From the NCBI GenBank assembly GCA_003451355.1, contig DMDX01000127.1, forward strand, positions 1 to 10,479: DNA of 10,479 bases, read 5' to 3'. The stretch's first letter is position 1. Every line of letters starts with the position of its first letter. Below the pieces are notes generated by a model, which did no database searches, was not told the DNA's origin, and was given only the letters and a program-made list of their open reading frames with translations. This document shows, piece after piece, positions 1 through 6,625 of the stretch. The DNA is from Cryomorphaceae bacterium. GTDB taxonomy: Bacteria > Bacteroidota > Bacteroidia > Flavobacteriales > Schleiferiaceae. A program made the translations under genes and the position numbers.

Positions 1-497
1 AAATCCATCAACTGCTGGCGCAATTCGGCCATGCGCTTCGATACATTTCCCTTGAGCTGCTTCAGCGCGAGCTCATGACCCGCACGAGATTCCGCAGCGA
101 TGAGGTCGCCCACGGCCTCAGCTTGGGCGAGATCCAGTTTTCCGTGTGCAAATGCACGCTGGGTAAACTCACCCGGAGCCGCTAGGACCGCTCCCGCTGC
201 AAGGAGCGCATCCAAGGCTTCCGCGGCGATGTAGGGAGATCCGTGAAGTCCAAACTCCACAACATCTTCGCCCGTAAACGATGCGGGGCCTTGAAACCAT
301 GTGGCCAGAGCCTCATCTAGAGGGCGCCCGAGGCGGTCCTGAAAGCTGCCTAATAGGGCGCGACGGGGTGACCATTCAGAACGCGTCGCAAAGCACTTCT
401 GAGCGACATCCATGGCATTCGGTCCGGACAGGCGAATCACCGTCAAGGCTCCGATTCCTCGGGCCGTAGCTATAGCTGCAATCGTTGTTGAAATCAC
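1..497 (-). CDS. mnmE: tRNA uridine-5-carboxymethylaminomethyl(34) GTPase MnmE, N-terminal part (3' end outside window)
   Basis: MnmE works with MnmG to build the (carboxymethyl)aminomethyl group at C5 of wobble uridine 34 in certain tRNAs; it is a cytosolic, tetrahydrofolate-binding GTPase. About 165 residues are visible, covering the N-terminal TrmE/formyl-THF-binding domain and the beginning of the helical domain. Seen motifs: IAAIATARGIG followed by VIRLSG, FTGEDVVE, then APGEFTQRAFAHGKLDLAQ and AEAVGDLIA, all family hallmarks. The usual ATP of the first motif reads ATA here. The GTPase domain lies beyond base 1. The GTG at 497-495 is chosen as start: it gives ISTTIAAIAT right after the initiator, the normal MnmE length, and has a TACCTTTG box 4 bases upstream. 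An in-frame ATG at 521 would add eight residues (MPNDYLWG) not typical of the family; a stop lies just upstream of it at 531-533. Identity is firm; the start is inferred. Confidence 0.93.
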   Translation of the reverse strand, partial: MISTTIAAIATARGIGALTVIRLSGPNAMDVAQKCFATRSEWSPRRALLGSFQDRLGRPLDEALATWFQGPASFTGEDVVEFGLHGSPYIAAEALDALLAAGAVLAAPGEFTQRAFAHGKLDLAQAEAVGDLIAAESRAGHELALKQLKGNVSKRMAELRQQLMD

Positions 498-501
498 GCC
501 C

Positions 502-509
502 CAAAGGTA
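502..509 (-). promoter_or_regulatory. putative -7 promoter element (TACCTTTG) of mnmE
   Basis: A perfect match to the Bacteroidota -7 consensus TAnnTTTG, ending 4 bases (GGGC) before the GTG at 497. At that spacing transcription would start at about the start codon, giving a leaderless mRNA. No TTTG is seen 19 bases upstream, where the -33 element should be, so this rests on the octamer and its repeated placement at other starts in the window. Confidence 0.45.
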
Positions 510-702
510 GTCGTTCGGCATAGCCCATGCCTAGCATAGATGAGGATTAGCTTCTGAACTTTGGTGCATTTGCATTACGAATCATGGATTTTTTCGACTC
601 TAAATGTCCCAACTATGAGATTTTTGTAAGCGCTCTTTCCCGTGCACGGATCCGCAGCCCTAGCCCGAGATTTTCCTCAAAGTAGTACGGTGGTCATCCC
701 TA

Positions 703-733
703 GGGCGGGGCATATCCCACATATGGAGCGCCC
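703..733 (-). other. imperfect hairpin downstream of the RsmI-like gene
   Basis: Read on the minus strand, 31 bases fold as GGGCG / CTC / CATAT / GTGGG loop / ATATG / CCC / CGCCC: two 5-bp stems separated by a 3x3 internal loop. It begins 33 bases after the stop of the methyltransferase gene, where a transcript end might be expected. No U-tract follows on either strand, so it is not a classical intrinsic terminator; it could be a 3'-end stabilising structure or chance. The rest of the 268-base gap 498-765 shows no gene, tRNA or clear repeat; short palindromes lie at 640-649 (CCGTGCACGG) and 698-705 (CCCTAGGG). Confidence 0.3.
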
Positions 734-765
734 GTTTGTGGTGCTTGATACGTTAGCGGAATTTT

Positions 766-1473
766 TCAGCGCCCAATCCCCCAAATAGCAGGCGACTTCG
801 CTTCAATTTGGCTCGGAACTCCAGTGGATCGCCACTGTGCCACACTATGGCATGCGATCCACTCGTCGGGCGCACTGAGGTTAACCCCCACAAAAAGCCG
901 GGTACTTGGACTCAGCGCTTGAATGAGTTCCGCGAAGAGCTTGGCATTTCGGTACGGAGTCTCTATGAACCAGTGGCTCGAACCTGCGGCCGCCTCGCGG
1001 TCCATGCGCGCGACCAGTGACTTTCGTGCACCTGCATCGTGCGGAAGGTATCCGTGAAAGCTGAACTGCTGACCGTTCAATCCGCTCGCCATCAACCCAA
1101 GTAGGAGCGAAGAGGGGCCGGGCCAGGGTACAACGGTGATTCCAAGTTCGTGCGCTTTGGCGACCACTTCGGCCCCGGGATCCGCCATACCAGGCGCCCC
1201 CGCATCCGACACGAGGCCCATATCGTTCCCGTCGATGCAGGCCTTCAGTAAGGCAGAAGCGTCGTTGCCGCCGTGCTTGGACCACGAATCCATGGCTAAC
1301 GAATTGAGGTCAACATCCGGACAAAGAAGCCTCAGCTGGGCGCGTGCCACTTTGGGCGTCTCGACGATCCAATGGGTGATGCGAGCAACGAGCACGCTGA
1401 GCTCGGTGTCAAAGCCTCTCACCGAATCCGCAAGCGGAACCGGAATCAGATAGAGCGTTCCTCGCGAAGCCAT
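766..1473 (-). CDS. SAM-dependent methyltransferase, RsmI-like (tetrapyrrole methylase family), Bacteroidota type
   Basis: A 235-residue protein of the tetrapyrrole (corrin/porphyrin) methylase fold, the family of RsmI, which 2'-O-methylates C1402 of 16S rRNA. Seen: LYLIPVPLAD at the N terminus, SDAGAPGMADPG at about residues 89-100 (SAM-binding signature), PGPSSLL at about 118-124 and ETPYRN at 171-176. Flavobacteria carry a short RsmI-like protein with this LYLIP start in addition to a genuine RsmI, and this fits that paralogue; its substrate is not established, so no symbol is given. It follows the phosphatase gene and overlaps its last 28 bases. The ATG at 1473 is preferred because the family begins just before LYLIP; an in-frame ATG at 1494 would add seven residues (MPRLVGT). 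No Shine-Dalgarno sequence is seen, and expression is probably coupled to the upstream genes. Confidence 0.85.
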   Translation of the reverse strand: MASRGTLYLIPVPLADSVRGFDTELSVLVARITHWIVETPKVARAQLRLLCPDVDLNSLAMDSWSKHGGNDASALLKACIDGNDMGLVSDAGAPGMADPGAEVVAKAHELGITVVPWPGPSSLLLGLMASGLNGQQFSFHGYLPHDAGARKSLVARMDREAAAGSSHWFIETPYRNAKLFAELIQALSPSTRLFVGVNLSAPDEWIACHSVAQWRSTGVPSQIEAKSPAIWGIGR

Positions 1474-1925
1474 TGTTCCAACCAATCGCGGCATGCCTGC
1501 TGAAGCAGCTGGACTACCAATTCAAAACCTTGTTCTCCCCCGAAATAGGGGTCGGGTACCTCGCGCTGCTCGCCGGGGAAACTGGCCTCGAGTACCAACG
1601 ACACCTTGGGGTCTGGGCTCAGCGCAAGCACGTTCTTGAGGTTCGACCGATCCATTACCAAAATGTGGTCAAAGCGTTCAAAATCCGAAAATTCAATGGG
1701 ACGCGAACACTGGTGGCTAATCTCCAGACCGTGCTTCCGCGCTGAAGCTTGCGACCTTAAATCGGGATGCTCCCCTTGGTGCTGTGCAGAGGTTCCGGCG
1801 CTATCTACAAACCAGCCGTGGTCCGGTCCAAAACGCCCCAAAAGTTCAGATTCCATGCAGGCCTGAGCTACAGGTGACCGGCAAATATTGCCGAGGCACA
1901 CCATGAGAACCCGGCGCGAACGCAT
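1446..1925 (-). CDS. low-molecular-weight protein-tyrosine phosphatase
   Basis: A cytosolic low-molecular-weight phosphatase of 159 residues, a normal length for the family. The phosphate-binding loop C(X)5R is seen as CLGNICRS, with nucleophile C10 and R16 close to the N terminus, and the general acid is D125 in DPYFG. The dephosphorylated substrate cannot be told from sequence; relatives act on tyrosine kinases, protein arginine phosphate or small phosphoesters. The ATG at 1925 overlaps the dnaA stop codon (TAATG), pointing to translational coupling. The open frame extends upstream to an ATG at 2012, but that would put 29 unrelated residues before the catalytic loop and lie inside dnaA. The dnaA – phosphatase – RsmI-like order is, from memory, common in Flavobacteria; why these genes travel together is unknown. 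Confidence 0.9.
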   Translation of the reverse strand: MRSRRVLMVCLGNICRSPVAQACMESELLGRFGPDHGWFVDSAGTSAQHQGEHPDLRSQASARKHGLEISHQCSRPIEFSDFERFDHILVMDRSNLKNVLALSPDPKVSLVLEASFPGEQREVPDPYFGGEQGFELVVQLLQQACRDWLEQWLREERSI

Positions 1926-3355
1926 TACGCCAGCGTAAGCTTCTTGCGAATGTCGTCGACGTAGGTACGGAACCGCTTGTCCGTTTCCGTCAAATTCGAA
2001 ACGGTTCGGCATGCGTGGAGCACGGTCGCGTGGTCCTTGTTGCCAATCTGCGAACCGATTGACGCTAACGAATTCTTGGTCAATTGCTTGGCAAAGTACA
2101 TGGTCAACTGGCGGGCCTGTACGATCTCGCGTTTGCGGGTCTTGCTGCGCAGCAGCTCCACCGGCATGTCGAAGTAGTCGCAGACTACCTTTTGAATGAA
2201 GTCAATCGAAACCTCGCGGGTCGTGTTCTTCACAAACTTGTCGATCATCGACTTTGCGAGCTCGACCGTGATCTTTTTGCGGTTGAGTGATGACTGGGCA
2301 AGCAGTGAAATCAAAGCCCCCTCGAGCTCGCGCACGTTGTTGGTGATCGAGTAGGCGAGGTACTCAATGACATCGTCGGGCATCTCAATGCCGTCGGCGT
2401 ATAATTTTTGGCGCAAGATGGCCATCCGGGTTTCGAGGTCGGGACGCTGTAGGTCGGCCGACAAGCCCCATTTAAATCGAGAGAGCAGGCGCTGCTCCAT
2501 ACCCTGAAGGTCCACTGGAGCACGGTCAGAGGTCAAGATAATTTGCTTGCCCTGCTGGTGAAGGTGGTTAAAGATCTCAAAAAACACATCTTGAGTCTTC
2601 TCTTTGCCACCAAACGAGTGCACGTCGTCCATGATCAGGACATCGATGAGTTGGTAGAAGTGGACAAAGTCGTTCTTCGTATTGTTGCGAATTGAATCGA
2701 TGAACTGCTGGGTGAAGCGCTCAGCAGACACGTAGAGCACGGTCTTTTCAGGGAACCGGTCCTTGATTTCAATACCGATGCCATGCGCAAGGTGCGTCTT
2801 TCCCAGTCCGTTGCTTCCATACAGCAGAAGGGGATTGAACGACGTTCCGCCTGGCTTTTGCGCTACGGCGTAGCCCGCGCTTCGCGCTAATCGGTTGCAG
2901 TCTCCCTCAATAAAATTCTCAAAACTGTAGTTCGGATTCAACTGCGACTCAATGTGCACCTTTTTCAGACCCGGAATCACAAACGGATTGCGGATTCCGT
3001 CATCACCAATGCGCGCAGGAAGCGAAACCTGTGGGTTTTCGATCGGACCACGGTTGGCCGAAGGAATGTCCATGTTGGACGTACCCAGGTGAGCAGACTC
3101 CTGGTCCATGACGATCGAGTAAACCAAACGTGCATCACTACCCATCTCTTTCGTGATGGCGGACTTCAGGAGCTTTACATAGTGGGCTTCAAGCCACTCG
3201 TACACAAATTTTGACGGAACCTGCAGCGTAATAACCTTACTTTGGAGCTTCACAGGCCTAATCGGCAAAAACCAGGTCTTGTATGCCTGCGGACTAATAT
3301 TGTCCTGGACATAGGAAAGACAGTTTCTCCAGACGGCTTCAGCGGTGCGCTCCAT
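1925..3355 (-). CDS. dnaA: chromosomal replication initiator protein DnaA
   Basis: DnaA binds DnaA boxes at oriC as an ATP-bound oligomer and opens the origin. The 476-residue protein has domain I at the N terminus (residues 1-85, AVWRNCLSYVQDNI and QAYKTWF), a short linker (90-125), an AAA+ domain (about 130-345) with Walker A GSNGLGKT at 180-187, Walker B VLIMDD at 239-244, and box VII LLSRFKWGLSADLQ with arginine R293, then DNA-binding domain IV with the signature IGSQIGNKDHATVLHA (433-448). Walker A reads GSNG where many relatives have GGVG, and MDDVHSF replaces the usual IDDVQF; the catalytic residues remain. Start at ATG 3355 matches the family N terminus (MERTAEAVW). The frame stays open upstream to a GTG at 3484, but those 43 codons are low-complexity and read through an AT-rich leader, so they are excluded. 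It heads the dnaA – phosphatase – methyltransferase run. Confidence 0.97.
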   Translation of the reverse strand: MERTAEAVWRNCLSYVQDNISPQAYKTWFLPIRPVKLQSKVITLQVPSKFVYEWLEAHYVKLLKSAITKEMGSDARLVYSIVMDQESAHLGTSNMDIPSANRGPIENPQVSLPARIGDDGIRNPFVIPGLKKVHIESQLNPNYSFENFIEGDCNRLARSAGYAVAQKPGGTSFNPLLLYGSNGLGKTHLAHGIGIEIKDRFPEKTVLYVSAERFTQQFIDSIRNNTKNDFVHFYQLIDVLIMDDVHSFGGKEKTQDVFFEIFNHLHQQGKQIILTSDRAPVDLQGMEQRLLSRFKWGLSADLQRPDLETRMAILRQKLYADGIEMPDDVIEYLAYSITNNVRELEGALISLLAQSSLNRKKITVELAKSMIDKFVKNTTREVSIDFIQKVVCDYFDMPVELLRSKTRKREIVQARQLTMYFAKQLTKNSLASIGSQIGNKDHATVLHACRTVSNLTETDKRFRTYVDDIRKKLTLA

Positions 3356-3593
3356 CGTTGCGTTTAGGTTAGTAATTTGAGGTGCCGATAGGGGAGTGGG
3401 TGAAGGCTTTTGTGCGGCCGGGTAGCACCCCCTTTTTCGGACCACGAAATTGTCAATTAATTCTGTTGAAAAAAAATTAATCACCTATTGATTTTAAAAA
3501 AGTTTTGTCGTTGCATAAGTTTTATTGAGGACCGTAAAGTGCTTAAAAATTTTTCATAAGTGATTGATAAACAGTAAGAAATTCATTTAAATA
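3356..3593. promoter_or_regulatory. AT-rich divergent promoter region between dnaA and the thioesterase
   Basis: This 238-base spacer contains the most AT-rich stretch of the window (about 3440-3593), with A/T runs and a local AAAAATTTTT palindrome at 3545-3554. It must hold the promoters of both flanking genes. Candidate -7 boxes with one mismatch to TAnnTTTG are TAAGTTTT on the plus strand (3516-3523; TTTT about 20 bases upstream) and TAATTTTT on the minus strand (3472-3479). Both are weak in a sequence this AT-rich. Unlike the other gene starts here, neither dnaA nor the thioesterase has a TACCTTTG-like box next to the start codon. No convincing DnaA box (TTATCCACA) was found on either strand, so an origin is not supported. 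Confidence 0.4.
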
Positions 3594-4007
3594 ATGTTTG
3601 TTACAACACATAAAATGCGTGTTCGCTATGCGGAGACCGACCAAATGGGCTACGCCTACTACGGGACCTACTCGACCTATTTCGAAGTGGCTCGTGTTGA
3701 GGCCTTAAGGAGCCTCAGTATCCGCTATGCCGATATGGAGGCCAACGGAATCATGCTCCCCGTACGCGACGTGGCCATCCGCTACCGGCGACCACTGAAG
3801 TACGACAGTATGTTCACGGTGACCACTGAAATTCCAAAACTACCAGAAGGGAGCCGTCTATTCTTTCGCTACCAAATTCACGACGAGGCAGGTGAGCTAT
3901 GCACTGAGGCCGAAACCACGCTCGTTTTTGCGTCGACAGAAACGGGACGCCCCGTGGCGCCACCGCCCGATGTACTTGAGGCGCTTACCCCGTTTTTTAC
4001 GGAATAA
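3594..4007 (+). CDS. acyl-CoA thioesterase, 4HBT (YbgC/FadM-like) hotdog family
   Basis: A 137-residue single hotdog-domain protein. The 4-hydroxybenzoyl-CoA thioesterase signature is seen as RYAETDQMGYAYYGTY with catalytic aspartate D16, followed by FEVARVEALRS and the conserved GIMLPVRDVAIRYRRPLKYD. Relatives hydrolyse acyl-CoA thioesters, often as tetramers in the cytosol; the YbgC group has also been tied to the Tol-Pal region in other phyla, but nothing here suggests that. The acyl substrate cannot be predicted. The ATG at 3594 gives an N-terminal strand of normal length; a second in-frame ATG at 3615 (MRVRYAETD) is a possible shorter start. It is divergent from dnaA, an arrangement I recall from Flavobacteria, and its last 11 bases overlap the end of the convergent peptidase gene. 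Confidence 0.9.
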   Translation: MFVTTHKMRVRYAETDQMGYAYYGTYSTYFEVARVEALRSLSIRYADMEANGIMLPVRDVAIRYRRPLKYDSMFTVTTEIPKLPEGSRLFFRYQIHDEAGELCTEAETTLVFASTETGRPVAPPPDVLEALTPFFTE

Positions 4008-5580
4008 CGAGAATCCGAACCTCGTCCGTCCAGTACCAGCCCGCGGGCGGAAGTAATAAACCGTTCACCAGAACCCATTGACGCCCCGAGGCGTCTACGG
4101 CGTGAAGCCGCTCTTGCAGATGTGCGGGCCACTGACCGGGGCGCAGCACCACGGTTCCACTCACGTGCGCGTCGTGCTCGACCACAGACATACCCGGGGT
4201 TAGAATTTGCCACGCCGCGAAGTCCGTGTGAAGTCCTTCGGCGTGAACCCCGCCGTGCTTCAGCGTATCCGCCCGAAGTACCGCCTCGGCAAATTGCGTG
4301 AATGTGGTGGACGAGGTCAAGCTGTACAGCGCTTCCATCACCAGACCATCCATGATCGAGGCGCCCACGCGCTGGCGTCCGCGCACCAAGGCGTCAACCA
4401 AGACCGAGGTGTGGCTGTAGGGGCCAGTAAACGTTAACCCTGGATACATTTTTTGCTGGTTGTTGACTGCGGACCGGCCCGACCAGAACTCGTTGTGGCC
4501 GTCCCACGTAAACACGAGTGGCCAACGGTACGGGCTTTGGATTCGCGACCACGACACCGCCCAGTAGTCGCAAATGGCCTCTTCAAGGGCTTGGCGCTGG
4601 ATTCCGATATTGGTACCCGGAGCAGCCCCGTAGGCCATGGCGTGCCCGTACTCGTGCACAATCACGTCCGCATCTTCGGCGTCGTCTACGCCTCCTTCGC
4701 CGAAGTAGAGCCGGGGAGGAGTGGTTCCGAAGTCAAATGCGCTCTGGTCTGCGCCACCGTAGGCATTGACATCCACAGGGATCGCGTAGTTCACCATTCC
4801 GCCGTACCCCAAGCTGGCCATGCGCTGCTTCCATTCATAAATGTGGTACAGCACGTTAATCATTTCAAATTCGGAATCGGAACGGCTAAACTTCGCATCC
4901 GGACCGGGCAGTACCGGTACGGCGACGCTGGGCGGATCAAATTCCTGAATTACCGCTGCGGAATTGGCGAGGGTAAATCCAACCCCGTTCCACGTCAGTT
5001 GAACATTAGCCTCAGTGCGAAGCGAGTCAAGCACCGCCGTGTTTCCGTCGTTTGCGTCCACGTAGATCCCGCCATAAGGGACGTTAGCCACCGAGAGGGG
5101 GTCGGGAGCGAAGACGTACGCGGACACGGCCGTATCCAACCTTCGAATTAGGTCCAACGAATCGATGATTCGGCCCGAGGCATCGTGCCAATAGCGCATT
5201 CGTACGAGTGGATGTGGGCGGTACACGTCTCGGCGTTCTGCAGCAATCCACTGTCCGTCGCGGACCAGCCATACGGGCACCGCAGCGTGGGTCAACGGAT
5301 GCGCTCCGGGGATTGCCTCCGGAAGTGCGGGCACAATTCGGTAGTCAATACTTCCGTCGGAGCGAGCTGCCACCACCGCATCGGCTCCTTCAATTTCGAT
5401 TCCGTCCCGAAATCCTTGGTAGCGCCGGTAGGTGCTCCAAGAGGTTGTTCGGACCGCCGTTTCGACCCATTCGGTGCCCTCGGGCAGCGTGGTGGCTCCA
5501 TGAATCAGCTGGTGCTGAAGTTCCTGAGCCTGCGCTGCGGTCGCAGCAATCGCAATGAGAAAAAGTGCTGTGCGCATCAT
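3997..5580 (-). CDS. secreted gluzincin metallopeptidase (thermolysin/fungalysin-like) with probable T9SS sorting domain
   Basis: A 527-residue predicted secreted zinc protease. The N terminus (MMRTALFLIA, then IAATAAQAQ) looks like a signal peptide with cleavage after AQA at about residue 18. A pro-region-like segment without recognised motifs runs to about residue 230. The zinc site is HEYGH (309-313) with a second motif EEAICD (333-338) that aligns with thermolysin NEAISD, making E334 the likely third ligand and D338 its partner. H390 in YSHTSVLVDAL may match the transition-state histidine. The last 60 residues, with VDASGR, PPAGWYW and the terminal VRILVIP, resemble a shortened type-A T9SS C-terminal domain, implying export across the outer membrane. 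Start ATG 5580 overlaps the ribD stop (ATGA); the next codon is also ATG. A TACCTTTA box lies 4 bases upstream. Exact family (M4, M36 or unnamed Bacteroidota group) and substrate are unknown. Confidence 0.8.
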   Translation of the reverse strand: MMRTALFLIAIAATAAQAQELQHQLIHGATTLPEGTEWVETAVRTTSWSTYRRYQGFRDGIEIEGADAVVAARSDGSIDYRIVPALPEAIPGAHPLTHAAVPVWLVRDGQWIAAERRDVYRPHPLVRMRYWHDASGRIIDSLDLIRRLDTAVSAYVFAPDPLSVANVPYGGIYVDANDGNTAVLDSLRTEANVQLTWNGVGFTLANSAAVIQEFDPPSVAVPVLPGPDAKFSRSDSEFEMINVLYHIYEWKQRMASLGYGGMVNYAIPVDVNAYGGADQSAFDFGTTPPRLYFGEGGVDDAEDADVIVHEYGHAMAYGAAPGTNIGIQRQALEEAICDYWAVSWSRIQSPYRWPLVFTWDGHNEFWSGRSAVNNQQKMYPGLTFTGPYSHTSVLVDALVRGRQRVGASIMDGLVMEALYSLTSSTTFTQFAEAVLRADTLKHGGVHAEGLHTDFAAWQILTPGMSVVEHDAHVSGTVVLRPGQWPAHLQERLHAVDASGRQWVLVNGLLLPPAGWYWTDEVRILVIP

Positions 5581-6599
5581 GATTTAAAGGTAACGCGCTC
5601 GCAGCGCTGCAGTTCGTCGAGTCCCCACTGGGCTACGCGCTGCCAATCCGCATGCAGCTCAGGCGCCTTGGGGCCACCCGTGGGCACGTGAATCGGTGCG
5701 ACCAATTTAAACGCTTCGTCCCACAGACCAAGACGCACAAATTCTGAGGTTGTTTGGGGTCCACCTTCGACAAGCAATCCACGAAGTCCAGATTCGTGCA
5801 GGCGGCGATGCAGTGCCTCGTCCGAGGATTCACCAACGTGAGGTTCCCAAATGCTCCAGCCTGACTCCGCAACCTCGATTCGTTCACGGTCAGAAAGTCT
5901 GCGCGCGGCCCACACGATTCGTTCTAATTGTGCTCCGGCGACCGCGCGCACGCTTCCTTGGGGGTGGTCGGCCTTCCACGTTCCGAATCCCACAAGAATT
6001 GCCCCGCAGACTTGGCGCAGGCGGTGGGTCCACACTTGAGCTTCGGGCCCAGAAATCGCCCAGGGTCCGGGGTGTTCGGTGCTGCGCGGTCCGTCCACGT
6101 TACCCGTGGCATCCTGGGCCCATTTGAGCGTGACGAACGGCCTCCCCTCGCGCATGGAGGTGAAAAATCTTCGGTTTTGCACCTCAGCTTCTTCGCGCAT
6201 CAATCCGAGCTCTACGTGACGCCCGGCCTGGCGCAGCATCTCTATTCCGCGGCCTGAAACCAACGGATTCGGGTCCTCGTGGGCGACCACGATTCGCTGG
6301 ATCCCAGCATTCACTAGGGCCAGGCTGCACGGGCCAGTGCGCCCTGTGTGGCTGCATGGCTCCAACGTGACGTACATCGTGGAATCCGCAACACGGTGAG
6401 CGTTTGCCTCAGAAACCGAACGAAGCGCCATGACCTCAGCATGCGGTTCGCCTGCACGATGGTGGTAGCCTTCGCCAATCACGTGGCCGTCGTGCACAAT
6501 CACGGCTCCGACGAGTGGATTGGGGTGCGTAAAGCCCTCGGCCTGAGCGGCCAATTCGAGCGCACGGCGCATGAAGGTTTGGTCGTCTTGGTGCTTCAC
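5577..6599 (-). CDS. ribD: bifunctional diaminohydroxyphosphoribosylaminopyrimidine deaminase / 5-amino-6-(5-phosphoribosylamino)uracil reductase RibD
   Basis: RibD performs the second and third steps of riboflavin synthesis from GTP: zinc-dependent deamination, then NADPH-dependent ribose reduction. In the 340-residue form, the deaminase domain shows HPNPLVGAVIV, HAEV (zinc histidine H53, proton-shuttle E55) and PCSHTGRTGPC (zinc cysteines C82 and C91), then DPNPLVSGRG. The reductase domain starts at RPFVTLKWAQ (about 153) and includes HRLRQ, GAILVG and VEGG (277-280). In place of the usual DNPxLTxR it has DHPQGSVR, a modest divergence at the substrate site. The GTG at 6599 puts the first family-conserved segment (MRRALELA) nine residues in, as in other RibD proteins. 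An ATG at 6653 would add 18 atypical residues and overlap the prmC start by 24 bases. It is divergent from prmC and followed by the peptidase with an ATGA overlap. Confidence 0.93.
   Translation of the reverse strand: MKHQDDQTFMRRALELAAQAEGFTHPNPLVGAVIVHDGHVIGEGYHHRAGEPHAEVMALRSVSEANAHRVADSTMYVTLEPCSHTGRTGPCSLALVNAGIQRIVVAHEDPNPLVSGRGIEMLRQAGRHVELGLMREEAEVQNRRFFTSMREGRPFVTLKWAQDATGNVDGPRSTEHPGPWAISGPEAQVWTHRLRQVCGAILVGFGTWKADHPQGSVRAVAGAQLERIVWAARRLSDRERIEVAESGWSIWEPHVGESSDEALHRRLHESGLRGLLVEGGPQTTSEFVRLGLWDEAFKLVAPIHVPTGGPKAPELHADWQRVAQWGLDELQRCERVTFKS
5585..5592 (-). promoter_or_regulatory. putative -7 element (TACCTTTA) of the peptidase gene
   Basis: One mismatch (final A for G) to TAnnTTTG, ending 4 bases (AATC) before the ATG at 5580, the same spacing as at mnmE and prmC. 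It lies inside the last codons of ribD (VTFKS). If active, the peptidase would have its own leaderless transcript besides any ribD read-through. No -33 element is visible. Confidence 0.35.
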
Positions 6600-6603
6600 C
6601 TCG

Positions 6604-6611
6604 CGAAGGTA
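6604..6611 (-). promoter_or_regulatory. putative -7 element (TACCTTCG) of ribD
   Basis: One mismatch to TAnnTTTG, ending 4 bases (CGAG) before the GTG at 6599. It forms the left arm of an inverted repeat with the prmC box at 6618-6625 (arms separated by CTGCGC). It supports the GTG start and a leaderless ribD transcript. No TTTG is seen at -33. Confidence 0.35.
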
Positions 6612-6617
6612 CTGCGC

Positions 6618-6625
6618 TACCTTTG
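6618..6625 (+). promoter_or_regulatory. putative -7 element (TACCTTTG) of prmC
   Basis: A perfect TAnnTTTG match, ending 4 bases (GGTC) before the GTG at 6630. With the ribD box it fills nearly all of the 30-base divergent spacer, so any -33 contacts would fall inside the opposite gene. The position 19 bases upstream reads TTCA rather than TTTG. Confidence 0.45.

Noticed and set aside
498..765. Small gene, tRNA or regulatory RNA in the mnmE upstream gap
   Set aside because: No cloverleaf, no conserved short protein and no start-adjacent TAnnTTTG box other than the one assigned to mnmE.
881..1285. 134-codon open frame on the minus strand
   Set aside because: An alternative frame inside the RsmI-like methyltransferase, arginine-rich with no domain; the methyltransferase motifs are in the other frame.
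3356..3484. Longer DnaA beginning at a GTG at 3484
   Set aside because: The 43 extra codons run through the AT-rich leader and have no DnaA domain I similarity; the family start MERTAEAVW is at 3355.
3356..3593. Chromosomal origin (oriC) beside dnaA
   Set aside because: AT-rich and next to dnaA, but no TTATCCACA-like boxes with fewer than three mismatches were seen on either strand; in Bacteroidota dnaA is often not beside the origin.
3954..3963. GTGGCGCCAC palindrome as a terminator for the peptidase transcript
   Set aside because: A perfect palindrome with no loop, inside thioesterase coding sequence and without an adjacent T-run.
4453..5151. 232-codon open frame on the plus strand
   Set aside because: Antisense to the peptidase gene, no recognisable motif, composition typical of a shadow frame in GC-rich DNA.
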